A program made the translations under genes and the position numbers. Below the pieces are notes generated by a model. That model was given only the letters and a program-made list of their open reading frames with translations. It did no database searches and was not told where the DNA came from. DNA of 64,000 nucleotides from Streptococcus infantis. GTDB taxonomy: Bacteria; Bacillota; Bacilli; Lactobacillales; Streptococcaceae. Positions 27,528-35,389 of the stretch are shown here, piece by piece. Where the stretch lies: the NCBI RefSeq assembly GCF_000963255.1, contig NZ_JYOV01000021.1:1-64000 (forward strand), given 5' to 3'. The number at the start of each line of letters is the position of its first letter. The stretch's first letter is position 1.

Positions 27528-27554
27528 AAAGCTAGGTCTACTGGCCTAGCTTTT
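27528..27554 (+). terminator. Hairpin between infB and rbfA
   Basis: AAAGCTAGG pairs with CCTAGCTTT, followed by only a short T-run. It could act as a weak terminator or a processing site inside the operon. The rest of the 167-base spacer shows imperfect inverted repeats (GCCGATTTGA with TCAAATGGC) and no gene. Confidence 0.6.
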
Positions 27555-27580
27555 GGTTCAATTGAGAGAAAGGAAAAAGC

Positions 27581-27931
27581 ATGGCAAATCATTTCCGTAC
27601 GGATCGTGTGGGCATGGAAATCAAGCGCGAAGTCAATGAGATTTTGCAAAAGAAAGTCCGTGATCCGCGTGTCCAAGGTGTGACTATCACTGATGTTCAG
27701 ATGCTAGGTGACTTGTCTGTTGCTAAGGTCTACTACACTATTTTGAGTAATCTTGCCTCAGATAATCAGAAAGCTCAAGTCGGGCTTGAAAAAGCAACTG
27801 GCACCATCAAACGTGAGCTTGGTCGCAATTTGAAATTGTACAAAATTCCAGACTTAACTTTCGTCAAAGACGAATCCATCGAATATGGAAACAAGATTGA
27901 CGAGATGCTACGCAATCTGGATAAAAATTAA
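27581..27931 (+). CDS. rbfA: RbfA, 30S ribosome-binding factor
   Basis: This 116-residue single KH-like domain protein assists 16S rRNA maturation. It starts [18 protein letters not shown] and contains [17 protein letters not shown] and the C-terminal [21 protein letters not shown] typical of the family. It follows GAAAGGA. Position after infB is conserved. A strong terminator ends the nusA operon. Confidence 0.96.
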   Translation: MANHFRTDRVGMEIKREVNEILQKKVRDPRVQGVTITDVQMLGDLSVAKVYYTILSNLASDNQKAQVGLEKATGTIKRELGRNLKLYKIPDLTFVKDESIEYGNKIDEMLRNLDKN

Positions 27932-27935
27932 GCTG

Positions 27936-27958
27936 AAAGAGGGGAGACCCTCTTTTTT
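27936..27958 (+). terminator. Terminator after rbfA
   Basis: AAAGAGGG, loop GAGA, CCCTCTTT, then a T-run. Confidence 0.93.
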
Positions 27959-28089
27959 GTGTGTCTATAAGTAGTCATTGTCTAATCAGATTAGATGAGT
28001 AGAAATCAAGAAAATAAATCTTGGAAATATCATTTATTCCATAAATATGATAAGATAAAGCTTGATACGAATGAAAAACGGAGATAGAG

Positions 28090-28869
28090 ATGGCTAAAGA
28101 AGATGTGGCGATGCAAGTGTTGCAACAGGTAGTAAAACTTCCTGTCGTCAAAGTGAACCGGTCAAAATTTTTAATGGATAAATTCTCTAAGGAAGTGGCT
28201 TCAAAGGATATTCCTAGATTATTGGAAGAAGGGCCGACAGCTTTATTACCTCAGGAAACCTTAGATCGAGTGGCCAATGCCTGTATTAAAGATAATGTTT
28301 TACTGGCAAGTGGGACATCTGTTTTAGCAGGTTTACCTGGAGGTATTGCCATGGCGGTTACAATTCCGACAGATGTAGCCCAGTTTTACGCATTTTCATT
28401 GAAACTAGCCCAGGAGCTAGGCTATATTTACGGCTATGATGATCTCTGGGCTTCGCGAAATGAGCTGAGCGAAGAAGCTAAAAATACCCTCTTGCTCTAT
28501 CTGGGAGTGATGTTGGGAGTAAATGGTGCGGGCGCTCTACTTCGTTCTGGTGGTGTTACAGTTGCTAAGCAAGTGATGAAAATTGTAAACAAAAAGTCTT
28601 TGACAAAGACTCTTTGGTATCCAATTTTGGAAAAAGTTCTGAAAATCTTTGGAGTGAATCTGACCAAGTGAGGATTGGCTAAGGGGATGGGAAAAGTTAT
28701 TCCGATCTTAGGTGGAGTCCTATCAGGTGGCTTAACTTTTGCGACCATGAAACCCATGGGAGAAAGATTGCAAAAAGAATTGTCCAAATTGATTAACTAC
28801 GATGAAGCACAATATCAAAGAGATGTTGCCACTATCCAAAAAGAGGTTGAAATCATCGAAGGAGAATGA
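28090..28869 (+). pseudogene. EcsC-like/glycine-zipper protein gene split by an in-frame TGA
   Basis: The open frame runs 193 codons from ATG 28090 to a TGA at 28669-28671, then continues in the same frame for 65 more codons to a TAA-less end at the TGA of 28869. The continuation (GLAKGMGKVIPILGGVLSGG) extends the same Gly-rich, amphipathic style and has no ribosome site of its own. I therefore read one gene of about 259 codons with a nonsense change, most simply GGA to TGA. The intact part has Gly-rich helices (LAGLPGGIAMAVTIP) like EcsC-family proteins. A truncated 193-residue product may still be made. Confidence 0.7.
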
Positions 28870-28870
28870 C

Positions 28871-29053
28871 ATGGGGATCATAACAGTACTGGCCAAAACC
28901 TACGGTAATTATCTTCTTACAAGGCAAGCTTTAAAAGTTGCAGAAACCATAAAAAAAGATGAAAACACAGTAGTTAGTTTGGCGAAATTAGTTCTCGTAG
29001 ATAAGCTTATGGATACAGCTACTTGGTTGATGAAACCGGAGGATAAAGAATGA
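28871..29053 (+). CDS. 60-residue protein in the EcsC-like operon
   Basis: It starts MGIITVLAKTYGNYLL just after the split EcsC-like gene, with GGAG upstream and one base between stop and start. It is a helical protein with weak hydrophobic character, ending KPEDKE. It overlaps the next small gene by 4 bases (ATGA), so the three are one operon. No family is recognised. A longer in-frame reading from 28802 would overlap the upstream gene and is rejected. Confidence 0.6.
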   Translation: MGIITVLAKTYGNYLLTRQALKVAETIKKDENTVVSLAKLVLVDKLMDTATWLMKPEDKE

Positions 29054-29202
29054 AATCTTTTTGGAGGTTCTTTACTCTTCTTTTTATAACACCAATTGTT
29101 GGTCTGATAAAAATTCTCTGGTTTTTAGTCTCTTTCGCCTTCCAATTACTGTTCTATAAGATTCTTTTAAAGATCATAGACTGGTTTTTCAAATTTCTCT
29201 GA
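29050..29202 (+). CDS. 50-residue highly hydrophobic membrane peptide
   Basis: It starts MKSFWRFFTLLFITP and is hydrophobic throughout (WFLVSFAFQLLFYKILLKII), rich in Phe, Leu and Ile with scattered Lys, ending FKFL. Either one long or two short membrane helices fit. It overlaps the upstream stop by 4 bases, which argues for real translation. It is last gene of the operon, with a terminator 80 bases later. Function unknown. Confidence 0.6.
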   Translation: MKSFWRFFTLLFITPIVGLIKILWFLVSFAFQLLFYKILLKIIDWFFKFL

Positions 29203-29280
29203 TGATCATGGTAAGGATAAGACTTTGAGGTTTTACTAGGAAGAGTCTATATAATTAGAAATAATGAAGTTATACGAAAT

Positions 29281-29312
29281 AAACTAGCAAGTCTTCTACT
29301 GCTAGTTTTTTA
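29281..29312 (+). terminator. Terminator before the DUF1858/DUF438 operon
   Basis: AAACTAGCA pairs with TGCTAGTTT, followed by a T-run. Confidence 0.88.
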
Positions 29313-29374
29313 ATCTTTGCCCTTGTGGTATAATAAAAGAGAAAAAACTGTTAGAGAATATGATGGAGGTTATG

Positions 29375-29608
29375 ATGGACAATATCATTGATGTATCTAT
29401 TCCTGTTGCGGAAGTGGTGGACAAGCATCCAGAAGTTTTAGATATCCTAGTAGAACTTGGTTTTAAACCTCTTGCAAATCCTTTGATGAGAAATACAGTC
29501 GGACGAAAAGTATCGCTCAAACAGGGGTCTAAGCTCGAGGGAACTCCTATGGATAAGATTGTACGCACACTTGAAGCGAATGGTTACGAAGTGATTGGAT
29601 TAGACTAA
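29375..29608 (+). CDS. DUF1858 domain protein
   Basis: This 77-residue protein has the DUF1858 pattern: DVSIPVAEVVDKHPEVLDILVELGFKPL, with a second half that ends VRTLEANGYEVIGLD. Such domains are often fused or adjacent to DUF438/hemerythrin-like proteins, as here. Of four ATGs between 29360 and 29375, the last is five bases after GGAGG and is preferred. It overlaps the next gene by one base (TAATG). A -10 TATAAT lies at 29329-29334. Confidence 0.85.
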   Translation: MDNIIDVSIPVAEVVDKHPEVLDILVELGFKPLANPLMRNTVGRKVSLKQGSKLEGTPMDKIVRTLEANGYEVIGLD

Positions 29609-30942
29609 TGACAGATGAACGAATTCATGTCCTACGGGATATTTTATTAGAATTGCATAATGGAGCCTCCCCTGAATCCGTTCAGGAACGCTTTGATGCA
29701 ACCTTTACAGGTGTATCAGCTATCGAGATTTCCCTTATGGAGCACGAGTTGATGAACTCGGACTCAGGTGTGACCTTTGAAGATGTCATGGAGCTCTGTG
29801 ATGTCCATGCCAATCTCTTTAAAAATGCTGTTAAGGGTGTCGAAGTTGAAGATACAGAGCATCCTGGTCATCCTGTGCGTGTCTTTAAAGATGAAAATCT
29901 AGCCCTCCGTGCGGCCTTGATTCGTGTTCGTAGATTATTAGATACATATGAGTCTATGGAAGACGAGGAAATGCTTGCGGAGATGCGTAAGGGTTTGGTT
30001 CGGCAGATGGGACTTGTAGGTCAATTTGACCGTCATTACCAGCGCAAGGAAGAGCTCTTCTTTCCTATTATGGAGCGTTATGGGCATGATTCGCCACCAA
30101 AAGTCATGTGGGGAGTGGATGACCAGATCAGGGAACTTTTTCAGAAAGCCTTGGCGACAGCCAAGTCCCTACCAGAAGTGTCCATTAGCACTGTAAAGGC
30201 TGATTTTGAGGCTTTTGCGACTGAATTTGAGAGTATGATTTTCAAGGAAGAATCTATCCTCCTCATGATTCTACTAGAATCCTTTACCCAGGATGATTGG
30301 ATTCAGATTGCTGAGGGAAGTGATGCTTATGGCTATGCCATTATCCGTCCGTATGAGAAATGGGTTCCTGAACGTAAAAGCTTTGTTGAGAAGAAAAGTG
30401 TAGAAGAGCCAAGTCAGCCAGAAACTGTAGAAGGCCAAGTTCAGAAGGTTATCGACACGCCAGAAGGTCAGTTTACTATCACCTTCACACCTAAGGAAAA
30501 GGAAGCGGTAGTAGATCGCCATAGTCAACAGGCTTTTGGTAATGGCTATCTCTCAGTCGAGCAGGCTAATCTTATTCTCAACCATCTGCCAATGGAAATT
30601 ACCTTTGTTAATAAGGATGATATTTTCCAGTATTACAATGACAATACGCCAGCGGATGAGATGATTTTCAAGCGGACACCGTCTCAAGTCGGGCGAAATG
30701 TTGAGCTTTGTCACCCACCCAAGTACCTTGATAAGGTAAAGACCATTATGAAAGGTCTTCGTGACGGGGTCAAGGACAAGTACGAGATGTGGTTCAAGTC
30801 CGAGTCACGAGGTAAGTTTGTCCATATCACCTATGCTGCAGTACACGATGAAAATGGAGAATTTCAAGGAGTCTTGGAGTATGTTCAGGATATCCAGCCT
30901 TACCGTGAGATTGATACAGACTATTTCCGTGGATTAGAATAA
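29608..30942 (+). CDS. DUF438/hemerythrin-like/PAS protein
   Basis: This 444-residue soluble protein has an N-terminal DUF438 domain (about 1-80), a hemerythrin-like helical segment (about 85-230, with HPGHPVRVFKDEN, QFDRHYQRKEELFFP and KEESILLMILLESF, whose His and Glu could bind metal) and a C-terminal PAS domain (about 310-440, ITFVNKDDIFQYYND). It is probably a metal or redox sensor; no kinase or output domain is present. It is coupled to the DUF1858 gene and followed 9 bases later by a DUF1912 gene. Confidence 0.85.
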   Translation: MTDERIHVLRDILLELHNGASPESVQERFDATFTGVSAIEISLMEHELMNSDSGVTFEDVMELCDVHANLFKNAVKGVEVEDTEHPGHPVRVFKDENLALRAALIRVRRLLDTYESMEDEEMLAEMRKGLVRQMGLVGQFDRHYQRKEELFFPIMERYGHDSPPKVMWGVDDQIRELFQKALATAKSLPEVSISTVKADFEAFATEFESMIFKEESILLMILLESFTQDDWIQIAEGSDAYGYAIIRPYEKWVPERKSFVEKKSVEEPSQPETVEGQVQKVIDTPEGQFTITFTPKEKEAVVDRHSQQAFGNGYLSVEQANLILNHLPMEITFVNKDDIFQYYNDNTPADEMIFKRTPSQVGRNVELCHPPKYLDKVKTIMKGLRDGVKDKYEMWFKSESRGKFVHITYAAVHDENGEFQGVLEYVQDIQPYREIDTDYFRGLE

Positions 30943-30951
30943 GGAGAAAAA

Positions 30952-31206
30952 ATGAGTTACGAACAAGAATTTATGAAAGAATTTGAAGCTTGGGTCAATA
31001 CCCAGATTATGATCAATGATATGGCGCTCAAGGAAAGCCAAAAGGTCTATGAAGAAGACCAAGATGAGCGTGCTAAAGATGCCATGATTCGCTATGAAAG
31101 CCGCTTGGATGCCTACCAGTTCTTGCTAGGCAAATTTGAAAACTTCAAGGCAGGCAAGGGTTTCCATGACTTGCCAGAGGATTTGTTTGGTCAGAGACAT
31201 TATTAA
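30952..31206 (+). CDS. DUF1912 family protein
   Basis: This 84-residue acidic helical protein (MSYEQEFMKEFEAWVNTQIM, ending DLPEDLFGQRHY) is a small family common in streptococci and of unknown function. It follows AAGGAGA and is last of the DUF1858-DUF438-DUF1912 operon. A bidirectional terminator follows. Confidence 0.82.
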   Translation: MSYEQEFMKEFEAWVNTQIMINDMALKESQKVYEEDQDERAKDAMIRYESRLDAYQFLLGKFENFKAGKGFHDLPEDLFGQRHY

Positions 31207-31213
31207 GAACTAT

Positions 31214-31245
31214 AAAAAAAGTGTGGTCTATAAACCGCACTTTTT
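31214..31245 (+). terminator. Bidirectional terminator
   Basis: AAAAAGTG-t-GGT pairs with ACC-g-CACTTTTT. It lies between convergent genes; the minus-strand gene's stop overlaps it. Confidence 0.88.
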
Positions 31246-31549
31246 ACATATGATGGGTATGCTTGGTAATCCATTGTTCTGTTTTTATTTTTAACCAAAA
31301 TGAATAGATTCCAAAAGTGATAATCGTCAGTAAGAACCATTTGATCCAATTTCCAAATAACTGGGTGCCAGTTCCATCAAAATATAAACGTTGACCATCG
31401 ATGACAGTATGTCTGACTTTCCAACCTTGCATAAAACAAACGGCCCAAGGTGTGGCAATTCCTAGAGTTAAGCTGATGATGAAAAAAGCGACAATCCAGT
31501 GCCCGATAAAGCTGAGTAATCCACCGTCAAAATAACTTTATTTGTTCAT
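31244..31549 (-). pseudogene. DUF898/YjgN-like membrane protein with a stop at codon 4
   Basis: From the ATG at 31549 (after GGAGA) the frame reads Met-Asn-Lys-TAA and then continues without interruption to 31244. The continuation (SYFDGGLLSFIGHWIV, later WAVCFMQGWKVRHTVIDGQRLYFDGTG and ITFGIYSFWLKIK) is the complete pattern of short DUF898 membrane proteins. The TAA therefore looks like a nonsense change of a CAA or GAA codon. A 62-residue remnant could start at the internal ATG 31432, but it would lack the first membrane helix. Confidence 0.75.
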
Positions 31550-31677
31550 ATAGAATCTCCTTAGAATTTTATGGATAAGTAAATCATTACTTTGAGGTAT
31601 TGTACCATAGGAGGAGATAGGAATCAATATTTCTTGAAATGAGGCACTATAGTTCAAACGAAAATAGCATTCACGAT

Positions 31678-31706
31678 TTGTCCTACTTATCTTTTTGTGT
31701 TACAAT
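31678..31706 (+). promoter_or_regulatory. Promoter giving a probably leaderless mRNA
   Basis: -35 TTGTCC (31678-31683), 17-base spacer, -10 TACAAT (31701-31706). The ATG of the next gene is only 7 bases after the -10, at the expected transcription start, and no Shine-Dalgarno is present. Confidence 0.65.
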
Positions 31707-31712
31707 GTTAGC

Positions 31713-32003
31713 ATGAAAACGAAAAATATCATTAAAACAGGTTTGGCATTAGTAGGCCTCGGAGCACTTGTTTTTGGAGCTAAGAAAGTAGCCGATGATC
31801 ACAAACTCATGAAAACGCAGGAAGAGTTGACCGCTATTGTGCGTGACTCCTTTTCAGAGATGGGTGAAATTGCGACTCTCTATGTCCAAGTCTACGAAAG
31901 TAGCTTAGAGCGTCTCGTTGGTGGTGTCATTTTTGAAGATGGTCGTCACTATACCTTTGTCTATGAAGATGAAGATCTCATCTATGAGGAGGAAGTCTTA
32001 TGA
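31713..32003 (+). CDS. DUF4651-like membrane-anchored protein
   Basis: This 96-residue protein has one N-terminal hydrophobic segment (IIKTGLALVGLGALVFGA) and an acidic soluble remainder ending in YEDEDLIYEEEVL. It resembles the DUF4651 proteins found before thioredoxin-like genes in streptococci. The ATG at 31713 is chosen because a longer frame from 31695 would start inside the promoter. It overlaps the thioredoxin gene by 4 bases (ATGA). Confidence 0.75.
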   Translation: MKTKNIIKTGLALVGLGALVFGAKKVADDHKLMKTQEELTAIVRDSFSEMGEIATLYVQVYESSLERLVGGVIFEDGRHYTFVYEDEDLIYEEEVL

Positions 32004-32317
32004 TAATTCCTCATAGTTTGGAAGAATTAGCTAATCTAGTTGAACAGGATGGTAAGAAGGTCTTCCTTTTTGTTGCGGATTGGTGTGGCGATTGTCGTTA
32101 TATCTACCCTGCCTTGCCAGAGATTGAAGAATCAAATCCAGAGTTTACCTTTATACGAGTAGACCGTGATGAGTACATGGACTTAGCCAAACTTTGGGAT
32201 GTTTACGGGATTCCAAGTCTTGTTGTCTTAGATAAGGACAAGGAGATTGGGCGCTTTGTCAATCGTGACCGTAAAACCAAGGCACAAATTAACGACTTTT
32301 TAGCAGGATTAAAATAG
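32000..32317 (+). CDS. Thioredoxin-family protein
   Basis: This 105-residue protein has a thioredoxin fold and active site W28-C29-G30-D31-C32. It has no signal peptide, so it is cytoplasmic. The variant WCGDC, the cis-Pro in GIPSLVV and the length fit a thioredoxin-like reductase rather than canonical TrxA (WCGPC). It is translationally coupled to the DUF4651-like gene and followed 13 bases later by ytpR, an arrangement seen in related streptococci. Confidence 0.88.
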   Translation: MIIPHSLEELANLVEQDGKKVFLFVADWCGDCRYIYPALPEIEESNPEFTFIRVDRDEYMDLAKLWDVYGIPSLVVLDKDKEIGRFVNRDRKTKAQINDFLAGLK

Positions 32318-32330
32318 GAGAAAAGAAAGA

Positions 32331-32957
32331 ATGATTTTTACATATAACAAAGAACATGTTGGTGATGTCCTTATGGTCATCGTGAAAAACAGTGGCGATG
32401 CCAAACTAGATGTTGAACGTAAAGGCAATGTGGCGCGTGTTTTCCTAAAGGAAACAGGTGAAACTGTTGCTTGGAATATTTTTGAAGTTTCTAGCTTATT
32501 CGAAATTGAGGAACGTGGCCAAGTATTCTTGACAGACGACCAAGTAGCTCGTTTGAACCAAGAATTGCAAGCTCAAGATTTTACCGAAGAGATTATCAAT
32601 GACAAGGAACCGAAATTTGTCGTTGGTGAAATTGTAGAGATGGTGGCACATCCAGATAGTGATCACTTGAACATCTGTCAAGTTGCTGTTGGAAATGATA
32701 AGACAGTGCAAATCGTGGCAGGTGCTCCAAATGCGCGTCTTGGTTTGAAAACCATTGTAGCTCTTCCGGGAGCTATGATGCCAAAAGGGAATCTCATTTT
32801 CCCAGGGGAACTTCGTGGGGAAAAGAGTTTTGGGATGATGTGCAGTCCTCGTGAACTTGCCTTACCAAATGCTCCACAAAAGCGTGGTGTCATTGAATTG
32901 TCCGAAGACCAAGTTGTTGGAACTCCATTCGATCCGTCTAAACACTGGATAGCTTAA
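32331..32957 (+). CDS. ytpR: YtpR family tRNA-binding protein
   Basis: This 208-residue protein has a DUF4479-like N-terminal part and a C-terminal EMAP-II/Arc1p-type tRNA-binding OB domain (about 95-200: VGEIVEMVAHPDSDHLNICQVAVG, then VAGAPNARLGLKTIVALPGA). The domain is the one found at the N-terminus of PheRS beta. The partner is unknown. It follows GGAGAAAAG and is third gene of its operon. Confidence 0.88.
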   Translation: MIFTYNKEHVGDVLMVIVKNSGDAKLDVERKGNVARVFLKETGETVAWNIFEVSSLFEIEERGQVFLTDDQVARLNQELQAQDFTEEIINDKEPKFVVGEIVEMVAHPDSDHLNICQVAVGNDKTVQIVAGAPNARLGLKTIVALPGAMMPKGNLIFPGELRGEKSFGMMCSPRELALPNAPQKRGVIELSEDQVVGTPFDPSKHWIA

Positions 32958-32986
32958 ATTTGTTCAGTTAGATAGGAGAAAGTAAG

Positions 32987-33748
32987 ATGGCAAAAAATGT
33001 TGTGATCACAGGTGCAACATCAGGTATTGGTGAAGCAATTGCGCGCGCCTATCTAGAAAAAGGTGAGAATATCGTTCTCACAGGACGTCGAAGAGAAAGA
33101 CTTGAAGCTCTCAAAACTGAGTTCGCAGAAGTCTTTCCAAATCAAAAAGTCTGGACCTTTCCCCTTGATGTGACCGATATGACAATGGTTAAGACTGTTT
33201 GTTCAGAAATTCTAGAAACTGTAGGACGGATTGATATCTTGGTCAATAACGCTGGACTTGCTTTAGGTTTAGCACCCTATCAGGACTATGAAGAGTTGGA
33301 TATGCTGACCATGCTGGATACCAATGTCAAGGGCCTGATGGCTGTTACTCGTTGTCTCTTGCCTTCTATGGTGACTGCAAATCAAGGCCATATCATTAAT
33401 ATGGGTTCAACCGCAGGTATTTACGCTTACGCTGGTGCAGCAGTCTATTCAGCAACCAAGGCTGCAGTCAAAACATTTTCAGATGGACTACGGATTGATA
33501 CCATCGCAACGGATATCAAGGTGACAACCATTCAGCCAGGAATCGTAGAGACTGACTTTTCTAAGGTCCGTTTCCATGGAGATGAGGCACGGGCGGCGAC
33601 GGTCTATCAGGGGCTCGAAGCCTTACAGGCGCAAGATATCGCAGATACTGTGGTTTATGTGACCAGCCAACCTCGTCGTGTACAAATCACAGATATGACC
33701 ATCATGGCCAATCAACAAGCAACTGGATTTATGATTCACAGAGATTAA
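32987..33748 (+). CDS. SDR-family NAD(P)-dependent oxidoreductase
   Basis: This 253-residue classical short-chain dehydrogenase has the cofactor motif TGATSGIGEAIA (about 8-19), NNAG near 88, catalytic Ser in MGSTAG and YSATK near 152-156. It resembles the YdfG/serine 3-dehydrogenase group, but the substrate cannot be told from sequence. It follows TAGGAGAAAG and ends in a strong palindromic terminator before ssbB. Confidence 0.88.
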   Translation: MAKNVVITGATSGIGEAIARAYLEKGENIVLTGRRRERLEALKTEFAEVFPNQKVWTFPLDVTDMTMVKTVCSEILETVGRIDILVNNAGLALGLAPYQDYEELDMLTMLDTNVKGLMAVTRCLLPSMVTANQGHIINMGSTAGIYAYAGAAVYSATKAAVKTFSDGLRIDTIATDIKVTTIQPGIVETDFSKVRFHGDEARAATVYQGLEALQAQDIADTVVYVTSQPRRVQITDMTIMANQQATGFMIHRD

Positions 33749-33756
33749 CATTATTT

Positions 33757-33787
33757 AAAAAAGTTACAAATTTTGTAACTTTTTTTG
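33757..33787 (+). terminator. Terminator between the SDR gene and ssbB
   Basis: A long palindrome, AAAAAGTTACAAA with TTTGTAACTTTTT, with T-runs on both strands. Confidence 0.9.
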
Positions 33788-33793
33788 ATTTCC

Positions 33794-33801
33794 TTCGAAT
33801 A
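33794..33801 (+). promoter_or_regulatory. com-box (SigX) variant upstream of ssbB
   Basis: TTCGAATA differs at one base from the streptococcal competence sigma-X box TACGAATA. It lies 20 bases before the ssbB ATG, as expected for a late-competence promoter. Confidence 0.7.
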
Positions 33802-33821
33802 GATAAGTAGGAGGATGAAAA

Positions 33822-34217
33822 ATGTATAATAAAGTTATTATGATCGGACGTTTGACGTCTACACCAGAATTGCACAAAACCAACAATGACAAGTCCGTTG
33901 CACGAGCAACTATCGCAGTAAATCGTCGTTACAAAGACCAAAACGGGGAACGTGAAGCAGACTTCATCAATATTGTAGTCTGGGGCAAGCTTGCTGAAAC
34001 CTTGGCGAGTTATGGTAGCAAAGGCAGTCTCATTTCTGTGGATGGGGAACTTCGTACCCGTAAGTTTGAGAAGAATGGCCAGACCAACTATGTAACAGAA
34101 GTTCTCTGTACAGGTTTCCAACTCTTAGAAAGTCGCGCCCAACGTGCTATGCGTGAAAATAATGCTGGACAAGACTTAGCAGATTTGGTCTTGGAAGAAG
34201 AGGAACTTCCATTTTAA
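33822..34217 (+). CDS. ssbB: SsbB, competence-type single-stranded DNA-binding protein
   Basis: This 131-residue OB-fold protein (MYNKVIMIGRLTSTPELHKT, then NRRYKDQNGEREADFIN) ends with the acidic EEELPF partner-binding tip. The short length and lack of a long Gly/Gln linker distinguish SsbB from the roughly 156-residue SsbA. In pneumococcus SsbB protects DNA taken up during transformation and is controlled by SigX. The com-box variant and GGAGGA lie upstream. A terminator follows. Confidence 0.93.
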   Translation: MYNKVIMIGRLTSTPELHKTNNDKSVARATIAVNRRYKDQNGEREADFINIVVWGKLAETLASYGSKGSLISVDGELRTRKFEKNGQTNYVTEVLCTGFQLLESRAQRAMRENNAGQDLADLVLEEEELPF

Positions 34218-34234
34218 TATCAATCAAATAGAAG

Positions 34235-34262
34235 AGCTGGTTCGCCTATAGACCAGCTTTTT
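34235..34262 (+). terminator. Terminator after ssbB
   Basis: AGCTGGT pairs with ACCAGCT, followed by TTTTT. Confidence 0.85.
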
Positions 34263-34405
34263 CTATTGTTTTTGTAGTATTGTTCGGAAATTAATTCTTA
34301 AATAGGTCAAATAAATGCACTTGTACAATAAAATCAAGCACTTTTTTTGAAAAAGTAGTAGAATAAAGTAATATATATTCAAAATTTTCAGAAAAGGAAT
34401 GAAAT

Positions 34406-35389
34406 TTGACGAAAAATAAAGAGAAAATAGAATTGTTGAAATGGCTGATAAAGCGTCTATTACTGCTGATTCCAGTGGTCTGTGTTCTCTTATGGGTTTT
34501 CGGCCGTTGTCAAACAAGTGGCATCAAGGATCAGACTAAAATTGGTGTCACCTATATGACCATGAACAATGGGTTCTATAAAAGTATTCATTCGGAAATT
34601 AGTCGAATTGCCGATGAAAGAGGAGCTCTTGTTTACGTCCGAGATCCAGAATTGGATGAAGAAAGACAGAGCCAACAGATTGATGATTTTTGTGCTCAAA
34701 AAGTTGATATGATAGTGATCAATCCGGTCAAGGGGGATAGCCAGTCAATTTTAACTGCTCTTGAAAAAGCTAGAAAACAAGGAATTAAAATCATTGCGGT
34801 CGATACCCAACTGAAGAATTTTAAGCCAGATGCAAGTATTGTATCCGATAACTACCAAGCGGGAGTATTGATTGCTAAAGAGTTGATGAAACGTTCTTCT
34901 AGTGCTCGAGTCCTCCTTTTGGAACATAAGGGGACTGTTTCAGCAGATACGCGGATTCAGGGGTTTAAAGACACTATAGAGGGGCACAGTTCTTATCAGA
35001 TTGTATCGGAACTAGAAACCAAGGGGCAAACGGAAATCGCCATGCCGGCTGTCCAGAATTTTTTACAATCAGGGGTTGAAATTGATACCTTGGTTGCCTT
35101 AAATGACCGCTCAGCTATAGGAGCTCTGGCTGCAATTAAGGAGCAAGGAATAACTTACCCCATTGCGATTTATGGAATCGATGGTTCACCAGATATGAAA
35201 TCTTTGTTGCACTCGACGGATGATGTTGTGGGAACCGTTGCTCAGTCTCCTTTGAAGATGGGAGACCGCGTGATGGAGGTCATTCAAGATATTGCTGAAG
35301 GGAAGAGCTATACCAAAGAGGTGAGCATTCCAGTTGAAATGATGACAAAGGAAAACATTGATCAGTTTGATGTGAATGGGTGGCAGTAA
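34406..35389 (+). CDS. levQ: LevQ-like membrane-anchored sugar-binding protein
   Basis: This 327-residue protein has one N-terminal membrane helix (about 17-37) and a periplasmic-binding-protein fold of the RbsB/LacI class (TKIGVTYMTMNNGFYKSI, then VDMIVINPVKGDS and IAIYGIDGSPD). It has no transport ATPase or permease beside it. Its place in front of a kinase, a regulator and a second binding protein, with a mannose-class PTS downstream, matches LevQRST of S. mutans, where LevQ and LevT are sensor accessory proteins. It starts at TTG after AAAGGA. It is coupled to the kinase (TAATG). Confidence 0.78.
   Translation: MTKNKEKIELLKWLIKRLLLLIPVVCVLLWVFGRCQTSGIKDQTKIGVTYMTMNNGFYKSIHSEISRIADERGALVYVRDPELDEERQSQQIDDFCAQKVDMIVINPVKGDSQSILTALEKARKQGIKIIAVDTQLKNFKPDASIVSDNYQAGVLIAKELMKRSSSARVLLLEHKGTVSADTRIQGFKDTIEGHSSYQIVSELETKGQTEIAMPAVQNFLQSGVEIDTLVALNDRSAIGALAAIKEQGITYPIAIYGIDGSPDMKSLLHSTDDVVGTVAQSPLKMGDRVMEVIQDIAEGKSYTKEVSIPVEMMTKENIDQFDVNGWQ

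Noticed and set aside
27414..27580. Possible third copy of the dnaK-flanking structured repeat
   Set aside because: Only ACTCGTCGTC-like similarity is present; the central ACGGCAATCGCTATGGCG hairpin is missing.
28675..28869. Independent small gene after the EcsC-like frame
   Set aside because: It is in the same frame as the upstream gene, directly after the stop, with no ribosome site at suitable distance, so I read it as the C-terminal part of one broken gene.
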